Origin: Edolisoma coerulescens
Lineage: Eukaryota > Chordata > Aves > Passeriformes > Campephagidae
Reading direction: 5' to 3'
Length of the DNA: 64,000 nucleotides
Assembly: GCA_013397115.1 (NCBI GenBank)
Contig: VWZW01004128.1
Coordinates: 1,046,437-1,110,436 of the forward strand
The stretch's first letter is position 1. Every line of letters begins with the position of its first letter. A model generated the notes under the pieces. The model did no database searches. It worked only from the letters and a program-made list of their open reading frames with translations, and was not told the origin of the DNA. Shown here in pieces: positions 1-12,302 of the stretch. Position numbers and translations under genes: made by a program.

Positions 1-3000
1 CATAATTAAAGGAAATGCTTATTTTCAGAAGCACAAGGCTCAGATCTGTGGTTCTTTCAGCACAGTCCCACCTGTCAGCTGGCTGTGGTAGATATCAGAC
101 TGTATTGTTTCCATGTTCAGTCTGGTTTGGGCTCAATCACATAAAATCCCTGTGGATTGGGCTACGAGCGCACTCAAAACCAGTCCCTGCAGCTGAGCTC
201 GTGGGGTCTCTGCTCCCCTGGCTTTGGGGATTGGGCCTTCTCAGGGATTTTTTTTATCTCAGATTCCTGCAGTGGTGGAGGAGATGCTGGAAGGTGACTC
301 AGTAAAGGAATCCATATTTCCCAAGTGTACAGATTCCATTATCCTCACCAGCATTCAACTCACTCAACAATGCCTAAACAGCCGAAAGGAGTTGGTGGCT
401 GCAGAAGGACATATTAGCATCAATATGTGGTTTTAATTGCTTTTTGCTTTGTTTTGCACCAGAACAGTTTTCCTACATATGGCAGAGCTCATCCCAATGA
501 TTGATCTGCCTCATTTGACTTCCCAGTTCCACAGCTGATGAAGATTTTGGAGAGGAAGTCCATGCAAGCATCAGAGAGAGGCAAATTGGGTTTTCATGGC
601 CCCATGCTACTTTATCCAATTACGCTTCCCCATGCAAGGGCATCCCACTGGGGGCTCACCCTTGGATTCACTCTTCTTAATGACATTCAATCATTTTGTG
701 CTGAAGACAGTCATTTTCATAGCTGCTTGCATAATAAATTCAGAGTTACATGCTCACTGGTTCTCTAATTACACCCCGTTCCTGCTAAACAAAATGATTA
801 AACCGAGTTTTCACTGAAAAAAATTTGTGAGTCAGCGCTTTTATTTTACTGATAAAGTTTGGCCTTGTTTAATTTTGTTTGATACTTTCTTCTGCAAATT
901 GGAAGCTTGTATTTAAAGGTTAAAATATGGAAAATGATTGGGCCAGTGGATAATTGTCCATTGAGTTTGTAGGACATTCTGAATTTTCACCCTTGGCCTA
1001 AAATTATCTCAGTGACCTTGGGGAAATTAATCTGCATAGAGTTTGGAGTTTGTGATAGTTGGTTATGCAGAGGTAGCAGGATTCATGTAAACTAAAGGAG
1101 TTTCAGACATGGAGACACCATAAAAAATATAAGGAAATCATTCAGTGACGGGGAGATAATGGAACATGAACAGTTCATCCATATTTAGATCAGCCCAATC
1201 ACACACCTTGACATCAGAGAGGTAAATCTGGGAAGCTCTAGAGGAGGTGGTGGAAACCATCAGACCTACAATCAAGATTAGACTTTCCTCTATTTTAAGT
1301 AACCAGTGCTGAGGTTTGCAAGTGGCTGCTGGCTCAGAGGTTTTCTGGGCCTCTTGGGTTGACAGATGTCATCGAAAATGACTCTGAAGTGGGTGATACA
1401 GGTTGAGGATGTAATTCTGGGTGTAGAGCCACTGGAATTGGTCATTCCAGGTGTTGACTGTGCCAGCTGATTGCAAGATGTGAGATAAATGTAGTTCATA
1501 TTCTAAATACAGTCGAGCATGAAAAAAATAACCAAAGGGATAGGCACAAACAATAAAGCCCCATTAGGAGGGATCAGCCAGCCTTCCTAATACATTCCAC
1601 AATGTCCTACCAGCCTTCTGTAAATGGCCCCAAAGCCCTCCACCACTGCTGGGGACAGGAGCTTCGAGATCTAGGACAGAATTGTCCCAATAAAGAAAAT
1701 ACTCCTGTGACCTTGCTGTGGTCACCCAACCGGTCCCTACCACTTCCCTTATGTCTTGCAAGGGAACATTTTCATTTAATTATTTGTGTACACAACCAAG
1801 AAACTAGAAAAAACAGAGGTGGATCACTAATTTACAGGTTTTCCATGCGTAAACAAGTGATAGGCTTTCCTTTCCAACCTGAAAATTTTGGTTAAAACCA
1901 CCTCTGCAAACAAAATTAAATCTTATCCTAAGCACAAGCCACACATGCTGAAACAGTTTCTGTGGCAGCCCAGGAAGACTTTCCCAAACTATCATTAAAT
2001 TATCTCACATGGGTACAGCCAGGAGTCTGTCTGTGGTAGCAGGGAGCTCAGTGAGGGTTTTATCCCCTAAAATCAATTTAGTTTTCTCAGAAAAAACTAC
2101 TGCAGTGCCTGTACCTGAGCAGGTCTCTTTGGTACAATCTGCTGCAAAGGCTTGGCCTGAGGTAGGATTCATCCCACCTGACACATGGGGCAGGTTTTGT
2201 CTGATCAAATAAAGAGGGAGATGAGATGATCAATGTCCTAAAAAACCCTGGCTCTACTGACTCACTCTTCCTTGACCTTAAGGGAGCCAGCACTGCTGGC
2301 CTCAGATATCGGCACTTCCAGAAGAGACACCTCTGTTTACTCATCCAAATCCTGCCCTAAGCAAGTCCACCTCGCTTCACCCATCTTCTTTCCACACCCA
2401 CACAGAACTTATCTGCCCTTACACGTCCATTTTGCTTCTCTCAGCCCTGGCAAAGACGTGGTTCCGTTGGTACACATTGACGTGGGAAAAAAAAATCCGT
2501 CTCCTCCTCCTGCTGGCAGAGAGCTTGATCTGTACAATCTGCATCTGTGGACTCAGTGAGCATAAACTGAGCTCAACAAGCTTGATATAACTCAGGCAAA
2601 CGGGTCAAAAAGCAGGAGTTTGTCTTCTGGAAGGGCAGCTGATACATCAGCTGTGGGGACATCACCTTGGGCTGCAGTTGGGTGGTGGCTGCACTGGTGA
2701 AATGGTTTTGCTCGTCCCCTCTGTGTCTCACTGCAGATCTCCTCCCCAAACCTCACACTCTCAGCTCCTTCATTTTCAAGCCCCTACTGGAAAGCTCCGT
2801 AGTCCTTGAGGGCATGTCAATAAATGAACAAAGTGAGTGTGATCGTTGCTGTGTGGATGGAGGATTTATGCCACCCCTGTTTGTTTCCTACTGCTGGATT
2901 CTGTCACCTCCCATCCCTCATCTTTGTTGCCTTCTGATGTTGTAAATTCTTCCCAGCACACAACTTGCTCTCTAATTTTTCTGTTAAATGTCTAGTCTAC

Positions 3001-4739
3001 AAATGAGTCCCAGCCATCCTCATTAACAATACTTTGTACTTATTCCTTCATAAACTGATGGATGAAAAGCTCCATAAAAGCGCAAAAAAAAATATTATTT
3101 CCCCCAAGAGGAGGGTTTGCAAAGTCATTGCTCAAAGGAAGCCAGCAGACTTTCCCATCTAACTCAAATCCACCACAGCACAACTCTGTCGCCAGAAGCA
3201 TATCTTGTTTTCCTCTCCTTTTTTTTTTTTTTAATTTTACTTTATCTGCTGGTTGATTCACTTATGAAATTAAAGGAGATTATAATTTTAACTCTTTGGT
3301 TTTAGAGCCACGAGCAAGCAAAGCTACGAGAGCTGCCATCTGCAAATTGCAAGAGACATAAAACAGTGTAAAATAAAGGAAAAATAAGCGTTTTCCACTT
3401 AGCAATATATTTCAGCAGAAGATTAATTTGCTGTCTGACACTTGATGCTTATTGTTTGCAAACTCCAGATCTGCAACTGCAAATCAAGCTGAAAAGCATC
3501 ATCTAATCAAAGAGGGGATAATTTAGCAAGAAACCACTCAGATCTGTCTTCCGTTCAGGTTATCCGTGTGCACGCACACGGAAACAGAGATCCACTAACC
3601 TGATACATATCTGTGTCCCTGACAACCTCCTTGGACAAACTGTGACTCACTGACCGTTATTTAAGGTGAGGGAAAGAGGTGCTGATGCCCTTTCACAAAG
3701 AAAACACCCAGTCCTTGAGCTCTGCCAACTCACATTCCAGAGAGATGCACCCAAATGGAAACTGAAGAGAAGCCAAAAGAGGGAGAAAGTGAAAGGGAGA
3801 TCCTTTGCCTAGATTTTAGGGTGTGATGGTTCAGGTGAGAAAATGACACAGTGATCCAGGAAATTCCTCTTCCCCCACCTTTCCGTACGTGTAAGATGTT
3901 ATTAAAAGTGTGAACCCGTGGTACTGCCTTGAGCACACTGCAGAATAAAGCCCTTTTTTTTTTTTTAAATCTAGACTTGTTTGAACCCTATTAAATCTTT
4001 GCTTCACTGCTTCTAAGCCTGTCCAAGTCAACCTGAATGATTATTGTTATTATTAACAGAGTGCAAAGTGAGAAAAGAGAGGATTTTTTTATTTAAATAG
4101 GGTTTTCTGCCTGCAGCTGGCTGTGCTGCAGAGGCCTGGCACCAGTTCATATTACAGGCATTACCAATTCCTTGGAGCTTTTCATGGGAGAAGCTTGCTC
4201 TGACATTCTCATCGACTCTTCTCTCCCCTATTTATCACCTATAGATTGGATGATGTCCTCTCACAGCAATAACTGCAGTTTTAGGAGCTATCTATGCACT
4301 TCTGTCCTCGTGTTGGGACTTTTCAGTGGGATTTCTGTTTCCTGCTGTTTACCAAATAAATAATTTTTTGTGATTTCAATGAGACTTTCCTGTCCTTTCC
4401 TACCTAATAAAGTCAGCTATGGCTGTGTAAATCTGTAAGAATTCAGCAGGAAAACCTTAAACAAGAGTACATTAAAATAAAAATACTGTGTCTGATCAAA
4501 AAACAATTTCAGGCAATGTTTTGACTGAGAGTGCCTACAGAGTGCAAAAGCAAGGCAGCCAAACTCTGATACTAAACTGTATATTAATAAACCTCAACAG
4601 ACTTTTTTTCCATTATTTTTTCCCTGGAAACAACCCCATCCCATGGCAAGGACTGTCACAGCTCAACCACACACTGCCAGTGAAGAACCTGCTCCATTTC
4701 CCCATCCCTGCTCCACACCCATCATGACTTTAGCCTGAA
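1..4739. other. Unique non-coding DNA, no gene seen
   Basis: I see no recognisable gene, exon set or young repeat here. Open frames are all under 100 codons and overlap each other on both strands without any familiar domain. Homopolymer T tracts lie at 3,219-3,232 and 3,954-3,966. The block 3,300-3,600 is repeat-free and has the look of possible conserved non-coding DNA, which is raised as a finding. The sequence is most simply intergenic or intronic. Confidence 0.7.
3563..3582. repeat. Perfect short inverted repeat (8-bp arms, 4-nt loop)
   Basis: TCCGTGTG at 3,563-3,570 is the exact reverse complement of CACACGGA at 3,575-3,582, with the loop CACG between them. It is GC-rich and contains CpGs in otherwise AT-rich surroundings. 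No function is implied. An 8-bp perfect hairpin can occur by chance in 64 kb. Confidence 0.8.
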
Positions 4740-5115
4740 AAACCCTCTCCAGAATGTCTTTTTCAAGACTGAAGTGTGCACATCTATTTAATCCTTCTCT
4801 GTGCTGCTGCAGCTGTTCCTTATCATCCTTCTGGCATCTTCTCAGAGCCTTTTCCAGGGCCACTAAAGCCTTTTGAGAGGGGAGGACAAGCATCAGACAC
4901 AATATTCAAGCTGCAGGTCCAAAATTCATTTCTTCAGTGGCATTACGATGATTTCTGTTTGGTTTTCTATTCCCTCCTTAATAATCCTTAACATTCAATT
5001 TCCTCTTTTGATTGCTACAGAGCAATGAGCTCATAATTTCATTCAACTGTTCATTATAAGACCCAAATGCCATTCCTGGGCAGCAATAATCAGCTCAGAG
5101 CCTATCACCATGCAC
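4740..5115 (-). mobile_element. Old CR1 LINE fragment (sauropsid-type ORF2 region)
   Basis: Read antisense, this follows the phrases of old CR1 copies known from reptiles: a hetero-region ending in ATTCAAG near 4,900, then a GTGGCATTACGATGATTTCTG stretch at about 4,937-4,957, then CCTTAATAATCCTTAACATTC at about 4,976-4,996. It is heavily diverged and has no open frame of length. No 3' tail is visible. The family assignment is by recognition and would need a repeat library to confirm. Confidence 0.6.
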
Positions 5116-5327
5116 AGAGTTGGAACTGTTGTTTTCCTTGTGTGCAGTGCTTGGATCTAATGCCAGTGAATTCCACCCAATGTTTTATTACCCAGCAATC
5201 AAAAATTCTTTGTGGGTGGTGTCAGGAAGCTCCAAGTCTGGGCTGATCCACGAGGGAAAGTGGGATGAAACACAAGAGCAACAGCAAGGCAGGCAGAAAT
5301 TTCCCCAACAGGATGAAGGAATTTTGT

Positions 5328-5580
5328 AGAATCATGGAATTACTAAGTTTGGAAAAGACCACCAAGATCATTAACCAATCACAAACCATGGTCCATCACT
5401 AAACCCTGTCCCTAAATACCACATCTACACGTATTTTGAATACTTCCAGGGATGGGGATTCCTCCACTTCCCTGGGCAGCCCGTTCCAATGCTTGACCAC
5501 CCTTTCAGTGAAGAAATTTTTCCCATTATCCAATTTGAACCTTCTCTGGAGCAAATTGAGGCCCTTTCCTGGTATGTGAG
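5328..5580 (-). mobile_element. CR1 LINE 3' fragment, group C
   Basis: The stretch starts with GAATCATGGAATTACTAAG and runs through the usual antisense CR1 order: tail, the block on chromosome-wide 'aaaccctgtccctaaatacc', ACTTCCAGGGATGGGGATTC, CCTGGGCAGCCCGTTCCAAT and ATTATCCAATTTGAACC. It is a 5'-truncated copy and is non-coding. The boundary on the right is soft, near 5,580. Confidence 0.88.
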
Positions 5581-6170
5581 ACTTTCTGAACAGAATTCAC
5601 TGCCCCCTCACTGTTCCCTGGGGGAGAGAGCTGGAATATGATCCTTTCTGGTCCAACCATTCCTTCTTATTTTCTCTGCTGGTGCAGCCTTATTTAAAGG
5701 TGGGTGTTTGAGCCCTGCAGTCTAATCGAGCAGTTTACAGCCTGCCCAGCTGACAGCAATAATTTGGTATCATAAGTTTGCAGCTCCCTTCAATGTGCGT
5801 GATGTACCAGACCCCAGAGTGTTTCTCCCAAAGTATCTCAGAGATGTTTGCTCTCCATGCCAGGGAGTGTTACAGAAAAAAATCTAAATGCTCCCAACTC
5901 TTTAACCAAGACAAGTAAAAAATCCTTCCACTAAGCCAGCTAAACTTACGTAATTTATTCCCTACAAATTTAGCCACTTGAGACAGGTTATATTAGGACT
6001 TTTTTCAGGCTGGACCCCAGGAATCCTTGAAGGAAGAGCTGTTCATCATGTCTTCTGCTTCGTGACGTGACCAGAGGTTCAAACAAAGTCTTCACTTGGT
6101 AGCAGACCTGTCTGAAAAGGTGGAAGGTGGGGTAAGTATAGATGCCAAAAACGAGGTACAACCAACACTT

Positions 6171-6340
6171 CCCTCCGGTTGCCCAGAGATATTGTGGAGT
6201 CTCCCTCACTGGGCATATTCAAGAAGTTCCTGGATGCAATCCTGTGCCCTGTGCTCTGGGATGGCCCTGCTTGAGCAGGGACCAGATGACCCCACTGTGG
6301 TCTCTCCCAGCCTGACTCATTCTGTGATTCTGTGTTACCA
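6171..6340 (+). mobile_element. CR1 LINE 3' fragment, group D
   Basis: The copy reads TTGCCCAGAGATATTGTGGA, a long middle block with ATGGCCCTGCTTGAGCAGG, then GACCCCACTGTGGTCTCTCC and the tail ATTCTGTGATTCTGTG. It is the sense counterpart of the longer minus-strand copy at 16,951-17,378. Confidence 0.85.
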
Positions 6341-6834
6341 GGGCCCCTCTTGTTGTTGGTGCAGGGATTCCAGACCAGCTCCACACAGGAGGGCAGGGAA
6401 AAGCTTTGGCAGACAGAGGCACGAATAATGGTTGGAGCATCTTCCACGGGAAAAAAGTGCCGGTGAGATTTGCTTCTATAAAAACCTCATATTGTTCCCT
6501 CTTTGGTAATAACAGAAGATTCACCCCAGGGGAAGCAGAACAACATTGCCCCAGCACTGTTTAAAGGGATTTGGGAGAACAGGTAGGGAAATTATTCTTA
6601 TCATAAGAAAGTGCACAAGGAGACGGGCATTTGGAAATGTGCTGAAAGCTGGGTTATTGCAGTGCTGTTACTAATGACTACAATACATCATTTCAACTTG
6701 TTGACTTTTCTTTCTTTAATTTTCAGATTATCTGGCTGTTGCTTATCCTCCACCCATTCTGGGAGTAAACAGAGACATCGTGTGCTTGAGCTGCAAAAAA
6801 GTTACTTTCAGCAGAAATTAACTTGTGTGGGTTT

Positions 6835-6896
6835 TTCCTGGTTTTGTTTGTTTGTTCTGTGGTTTGTTGGTTATTTTTGGTTTTTTTTTTTTTTTA
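6835..6896 (+). repeat. GT-rich low-complexity tract with poly(T)
   Basis: About 60 bases are almost only T and G, in TTTG and TTGG units, ending in a run of 15 T. It is a smaller relative in composition of the tract at 60,828-60,968. It breaks up open frames with Phe/Val/Leu-rich nonsense peptides. Confidence 0.85.
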
Positions 6897-7257
6897 AGAA
6901 AATCTTTCAGCTTTACCTTTTAGTTTTAACTTTCAATTTCCTCTTTCAGTTTTCTTTTGCAATTTCACCTTTGTAACATTTCAATGATTTCAGGAAGTAT
7001 TATTTCTATTCTAGAAATAAGAGAAATGCTGGCAGAGGGCAGATGAAATCTCTTGCATAACATTCCAGGGGAAGTTTCTGAGAGGTGTCAGAGGGGAAGC
7101 TGCTGCTTGGGAGTTCCAGCTCAAGCACTCAATGTGACTGAAATGATGGGATCTGACCAGATTCCAGCAAGTGGGGATTTTTTTCACACCTTACTGAGAT
7201 CTCAGGCATAGGAATCTTCTGGGATTGCTTTGGGAAATCTGACTTTCTTTTCCTTTA

Positions 7258-7505
7258 GGATCATAGAACAGTTTGTGTTGGAAGAGATCTTAAAGATCAT
7301 CTTATTCCAGCCCTCTGCCATGGGCAGGGACACCTTCCACTATCCCAGGTTGCTCCAAGCCCCATCCAACCTGGCCTTGGACACTTCCAGGGACGGGAGA
7401 CCACAGCTTCTCTGGGCAACGTGTGCCAGGGCCTCACCACCCCCACAGGGAAGAATTTCTTCCTGATATCTAATCTAAATCTGGTCCAAAGACTCTTCCC
7501 TCAGG
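7258..7505 (-). mobile_element. CR1 LINE 3' fragment, group A
   Basis: The order is antisense: ATCATAGAACAGTTTGTG, TGCCATGGGCAGGGACACC, GACACTTCCAGGGACGGG, CAGGGAAGAATTTCTTCC and ATCTAATCTAAATCTGG. This is the last ~250 bp of CR1 including the C-terminal ORF2 codons, with no intact frame. Confidence 0.92.
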
Positions 7506-7717
7506 GTCTGGAAGAAGTCCTGCAACGCACTGCCAACCTCAGCTGCAATAACTGTGTGCAACTCTTTTTCAGATGAACAGCTCAAGGAAGCATAGAAAAA
7601 TCTCCCAGAAAACCCCACCAAGAGTCCGGTGGTCTTGGCAAGACTGCTCAAAGTTCCTCTGTAAAATATACAGAAGGTCTGGATCTATCTGCTACTTTTT
7701 CCTTCTTTGCTTTGGAA

Positions 7718-7797
7718 GACACCCCAGGGGGTTGTAACTGCATGATCTTTAGGGTCCCTTTACACCCAAACCATTCTATGATTTTGTGATTCTTTTT
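7718..7797 (+). mobile_element. CR1 LINE 3' tail, group A, very short
   Basis: Only the last 80 bases remain: GGGGGTTGTAACTGCATGAT, then TTAGGGTCCC, then ACCCAAACCATTCTATGATT and a second tail unit. Extreme 5' truncation is typical of CR1. Confidence 0.85.
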
Positions 7798-8346
7798 CTC
7801 TCACAAAAGTTCTCACTTTTTTTTTTTTTTCCAAGGGAGCAGCTCTGTTTTGAAAGGGCCATGAATCACATCCATCAATCTTCAGGAGAAAAATAATCAA
7901 CAGATGGTTATTTAAGATCACATGGTGCCACTCAGATCAGGAGATTCAGAAGGAAACCAACTCTCTTTCCCTCTTGCTTATACTTTACTGAAGTCAAGTG
8001 TTCAGTCATATCCAGCCTGGGAGGAAACACATGAACACCTGTGCTTTGTGTGTGGCATCAAAATCAGGTCACAAAGCTCCAGCCTCACTCAGGGAAAAGT
8101 TTCTATCCCTACTAACTTGAATAAGAAAGAGAGGAGTGCTTTCAGGCCACATAAAAGAACAACTGGATTGCTGAAGGCCAAATAGTTTGATCTCAATACT
8201 TGGTGTGCAACCTGCAGCTGTCTCTCAGCCTGGCATCTTCCATTCCCAGCAACATCAGCAAGGCCAAATCCAATTTTAATGCCAACAGTTGTGGGGGAGA
8301 ACCCACAAAATGCAAATTAGACATCTTTTATGGAGGTATTTTAGAT

Positions 8347-8474
8347 TAGCTATTAGGATTATTTTATTATTATATCATTTATTTATGTTATTATATTGTT
8401 AATTATATTATTATACTTTTTAATAACATTATTATATTTTTATATAATATTACCTAATTATTACATTATTTTAA
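8347..8474. repeat. AT-rich low-complexity block, ATT/TTA units
   Basis: About 130 bases are nearly pure A and T, built from degenerate ATTATT, TTATTA and TATA units. The block ends exactly where the plus-strand CR1 copy begins. Confidence 0.85.
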
Positions 8475-8698
8475 ATTAGAAATTAGGAAGGAATTCTTCC
8501 CAGTGAGGATAGTGAGGGATTCGCAGAGGTCGCCCAGAGAAGCTGTGGATCCCCATCCCTGGAAGTGTTCAAGGCCAGGTTGGATGGGGCTTGGAGCAAC
8601 CTGGGATAGTGGAAGGTGTCTCTGCCCATGGCAGGGAGTTGGAATGAGATGATCCTTAAGGTTGTTTTCAACCCAAGCCATTCCATGATTCCATGATA
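8475..8698 (+). mobile_element. CR1 LINE 3' fragment, group A
   Basis: The copy reads AATTAGGAAGGAATTCTTCC, CGCCCAGAGAAGCTGTGGAT, CTGGAAGTGTTCAAGGCC, GGATAGTGGAAGGTGTCTC and the tail CCATTCCATGATTCCATGAT. It is truncated at its 5' end against the AT-rich block. Confidence 0.93.
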
Positions 8699-10284
8699 TT
8701 TTCATCCGAGCTTGCAGCAAGCCTCAGAGGTGCCGACAAACCAACCACCACAGCAAGGGGTTAACTTGGAAAATGACTGCAAATTCTGACTATTTTTGCT
8801 TTGGAAAGATTATTTTTAAACCCCAGGGCATCACAAAAATGGGCTTTGTCCTTGGCCATCTATTATAATCCTCTGGTTTGTGTTTATACAAAACTGGACC
8901 TATCCAAGAGGGGAACCCAGGGCACAACAGCATTTTCTCCCTGCCTTGGAGCCAGCTGCAACTCAAGTTGCCAACGGTCTCTTGATATCCTGGAGAAAAA
9001 TGTTTTTGGGGGCTTTTTACGTCAGAGTATCCAAGTCTAGGCAAGTGAATTCATTCTCCATGACAACAAGAAGCCACTTGATGCTATTACAACAGCTAAA
9101 AATTGAACTGTTCAAAAAGTGATGGCCCTTTGTTGAAAAACTCTTAGGGAGGTGGTGGGATTTGAGATGAGCATTTTTCTTTCATTGGTGTTTGGGTGGT
9201 TTTTTTTCTGGGAAAAAAAGGAACTGTAGCTAGTAAAATTTTCTCTCAGAAATGTTTTTTCAAAGATCTTTTCTGAGCTGATTTCTAAAGAAGGAAGAAG
9301 TTCATGGTCTGGAACGCACAGACAAGGTTCTGTAAAAAGCTGTCACTTAAATGTTCTTAATGTTGTGTGGAAAAATACAAAAATAGCCCACCACACACAC
9401 TGGAAAATAACCCAAAATCCCCCAAAAACCCAAACCAAACAAAAATACTCAGTATCTAGAAGGCCAGAAGGAGACCTGTAGAATTGCTTGCTTAGAGGAA
9501 ATAAAGCATGTTCATGGGATATTTTTTAGCACTTTATCGGGAAAATAATCTTTCAATTTCCAGTAGATCTTAGAAATTAATATATCTCCTGCAATTCCAT
9601 GTCCTTCATTTATTCCATTACACATATGAAGGATGAGGAGCACTTAATGGATACATCATTGTACCTTGGCCATTTGTTTCAGCCAGAGTTTCCCATCTGA
9701 GCATGGAAAACCTTCAAGTTGCAAGTATTTGACCCCAACCTGCCACCTGCTCTTCCCATGAGTGTGGGGTGATCACTGCAATTGCAGAATCCCTCGGAGC
9801 TTTCCCATCATTTTTGTCCTGCTCTTTGGAATGACATTTTTGTTTCCTTTATGATTTATCTTCTCCCAGTGACTCTCTGCTTCTAAATGCACATTGGAAC
9901 AGGACAAAAATTCATTCCAGATAATCACTCCCAGTTCCCAAAGCCCACCTGAATCACCCCAACATCAGTGTCTGTCATGAGTAATGCATGGGATGGAACC
10001 ATACACAGTCTGTTCAAGACACTGAAACCATGGAAACACTCCTGACGTGAGCTGCTCCTTGGGATGATCAGAGGAAAGGGTGGCTGAGGGAAGGTTGTCT
10101 TGTCCTCCTCTGTTGCCCCAGGCCAGATCATTAAATACCATGAGGGATTTCAGGTGTCAGACTTGAGCCTCACAAGGTTGTTGACAGTTTTGATTAACAG
10201 AAAAATTTAAACAAGTGCAGAAATGGGCAGTTGTGGAGTTACCTCAACTAGATCTAAACGCTCTGAAGTGGGAGCTTGGATGTT
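8699..10284. other. Unique non-coding DNA
   Basis: No gene or dispersed repeat is recognised. A C/A-rich low-complexity patch at 9,386-9,446 (CCCAAAA and CCAAAC units) is the only repeat-like feature. It is GT-rich on the minus strand, like the other GT tracts in this window. Confidence 0.65.
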
Positions 10285-10490
10285 GGCATGAAATTCTTCT
10301 CTGTGTGGGTGGTGAGGCCCTGGAACAGGTTACCCAGAGAAGTTGTGGTTGCCCCACCCCTGGAAGTGTTCAAGGCCAGGTTGGATGAGGTTTGAAACAA
10401 CCTGGGATAGTGGAAGGTGTCCCTGCCCATGTCAAGGAGTTGGAATGAGATGATCTTTAAGGTCTTTTCCCACCCAGATCATTCTGTGTC
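10285..10490 (+). mobile_element. CR1 LINE 3' fragment, group A
   Basis: It reads GAAATTCTTCTCTGTGTGGG, GAACAGGTTACCCAGAGAAG, TGGAAGTGTTCAAGGCCAGG, GGAAGGTGTCCCTGCCCATG and GATGATCTTTAAGGTC. It is a clean 3' end with a worn tail. Confidence 0.92.
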
Positions 10491-10564
10491 TCTCTGATCT
10501 CTGGTCTGATTCCATGGGACCAAACTACCTTCACAACTTTCAGCTGACCCTGGAGGCACAGGAA

Positions 10565-10755
10565 GGAAGTTCTTCCTCATGTCCTTGTAGAACTTCCTGG
10601 GCATTCGTTCCTGCCCGTTCCTCTTGTCCCATTGCTGGGCCCCACTGAGCAGAGCCTGGTCCGTGCTCTGAGCCCTCCCTGCAGACGCTGACAGACAGGG
10701 ATGAAGTCCCCTCTCAATTGCCTCTTTTCAAGGCTAAAGAGCCATGCTTATGATA
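10565..10755 (-). mobile_element. CR1 LINE fragment, group D body without the 3' tail
   Basis: It reads GAAGTTCTTCCTCATGTCC, then GGGCATTCGTTCCTGCCC, TCTTGTCCCATTGCTGGG and CCCCTCTCAATTGCCTC. This matches the middle part of the copy at 16,951-17,378, so it is an internal piece that has lost its tail. Confidence 0.82.
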
Positions 10756-12208
10756 ATTAGACCAGTAACTAGAACAGCTTAGATTTAGTATCCCACTCCT
10801 CAATGTCCCGTTTCCCCCAGTCTCAAAATCATCCCTTAGGCATCATCTTTTCCATGCTCAGAACAGGTCACCCACTCCCAATACACCTGACACCTCTCCC
10901 ATCTGTTTGGAAGTGTTTCCTCTTCTTTTGGGGCACATGAAATGATCCAGAGCAGCCAATGCATCAAAAATCCGCATGATTTGGTGTGGAAGCAGCAGCT
11001 AAAATTAGCCTGTACTGTGAAAGTGTAGAAAGGAGAGAATCTCAGGGTAGATATCCAGTTATTTTGCAGCTTCTTGAGTCATCCATGTGGAAGCAGCAGC
11101 AGCTGGGTGACACGGAGTGATACAAACACTGCAGTGGAAAGAGCCCAGTGCTAACAACAGCTCACATGCATGGAGGGTGTTTCACTACCCAGCTTCAAAA
11201 GGGATCAAAAAGGAGTAAAGCACACACTTGGAGTGCTTCATCCACCCCTGCAGTGATGTGGAAGAAAGGTTGGATGGACAGATTCCCAAAACATCTGCAG
11301 GCTTTGAAGAAGGACATTCCTGCTCAATAGTGATCAAAGAAAACCTGCAGTGACACCAAAGCCTGAGTTGGTGAACTCTGGAGTAAAATTTATCTCCTGA
11401 ATAGGTCCAGAAGAAGTTGATACAGAGCTTTAAATAAACATAATTTTAAATGAGTGGCTTCCAAAATCTTCTTCATCTGTGCAGTCTGGTGATGTGACTG
11501 AGCACAGTTGGGAATAGACCCCAAATCTGGATGTGAACCAGTGCTTGGTCAATATTCCTTGGTTATGTTTCATGTCTTACCTCTTTTCTTACCTTCTGTC
11601 ACTGGTGTTCATGAGCACAGCCTGACTTTTGATCTCATTCCAGCAAAGAAATTATGCCAATTTTCAGTGTATAAAACTTGAGATGAAGCAAAGCAACACA
11701 CAACCCTACTGAGTAATGAGCATGTCTAGCAATCACCTGAAGTTTCTGCTCCTATGTAGTTACTTAATACCCCAAAACCTCCACAATTCTTCATTCAGGA
11801 GAGGCAGCCAAACAGTGCTGCGAATTGCAAATTATTCCAGCACAAAGATGTTTTCTAGGTAATTACTGGTATTTAAATTATCCTGCATATACAGCATGAG
11901 TGGCAGATATTAAAATGAAGAGATGACTTAATAAGTTCTAGTTATCCAGATGTGTCATTCTTGTAATAAGATGAAAAAAAAAGTGTGCTTATATTTCAGA
12001 CTTACCAGGTGTACAGTAAATAAAATTAGTTTTTGTATTTCAAAATCCTTGTAAGCAATATTGCCCCTGCTAGAATTAAGATAAATGACACCAATAAAAT
12101 AAAAGGATTAGGATATATTGTTTTTTAGGCGTTGAATCAAAAGTGTGTGTAACTTGTTGACATGCACATTAAAATCGATGTGAATGAAAAAATCAACTCC
12201 CATTAAAA
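10756..12208. other. Unique non-coding DNA
   Basis: Nothing recognisable is seen. The longest frame is 60 codons at 11,148-11,330 on the plus strand and has no known features. Confidence 0.65.
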
Positions 12209-12302
12209 TCTAGTGGAGGGTGTCCCTGCCGTGGCAGGGGGACTGGAACTAGATGATTTTTAAGCTCCTTTTAACCCAAACCATCCTATGATTCTATGAA
12301 AA
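12209..12302 (+). mobile_element. CR1 LINE 3' tail, group A, short
   Basis: It reads TCTAGTGGAGGGTGTCCCTG, GGAACTAGATGATTTTTAAG and CCATCCTATGATTCTATGA. It is the last ~90 bases only. Confidence 0.9.

Larger units (their letters stand above)
5581..7257. other. Non-coding interval holding one CR1 piece and a GT-rich tract
   Basis: Apart from the CR1 piece at 6,171-6,340 and the GT-rich tract at 6,835-6,896, I recognise nothing. Overlapping frames of 110-122 codons on both strands near 6,100-6,560 run through the CR1 piece and carry no known domain. Confidence 0.65.

Noticed and set aside
1564..2344. Overlapping 65-97-codon frames on both strands
   Set aside because: No domains, no conserved starts and mutual overlap. 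They are typical chance frames.
6079..6557. 110-122-codon frames on both strands
   Set aside because: They run through the CR1 piece at 6,171-6,340 and have no gene-like features.
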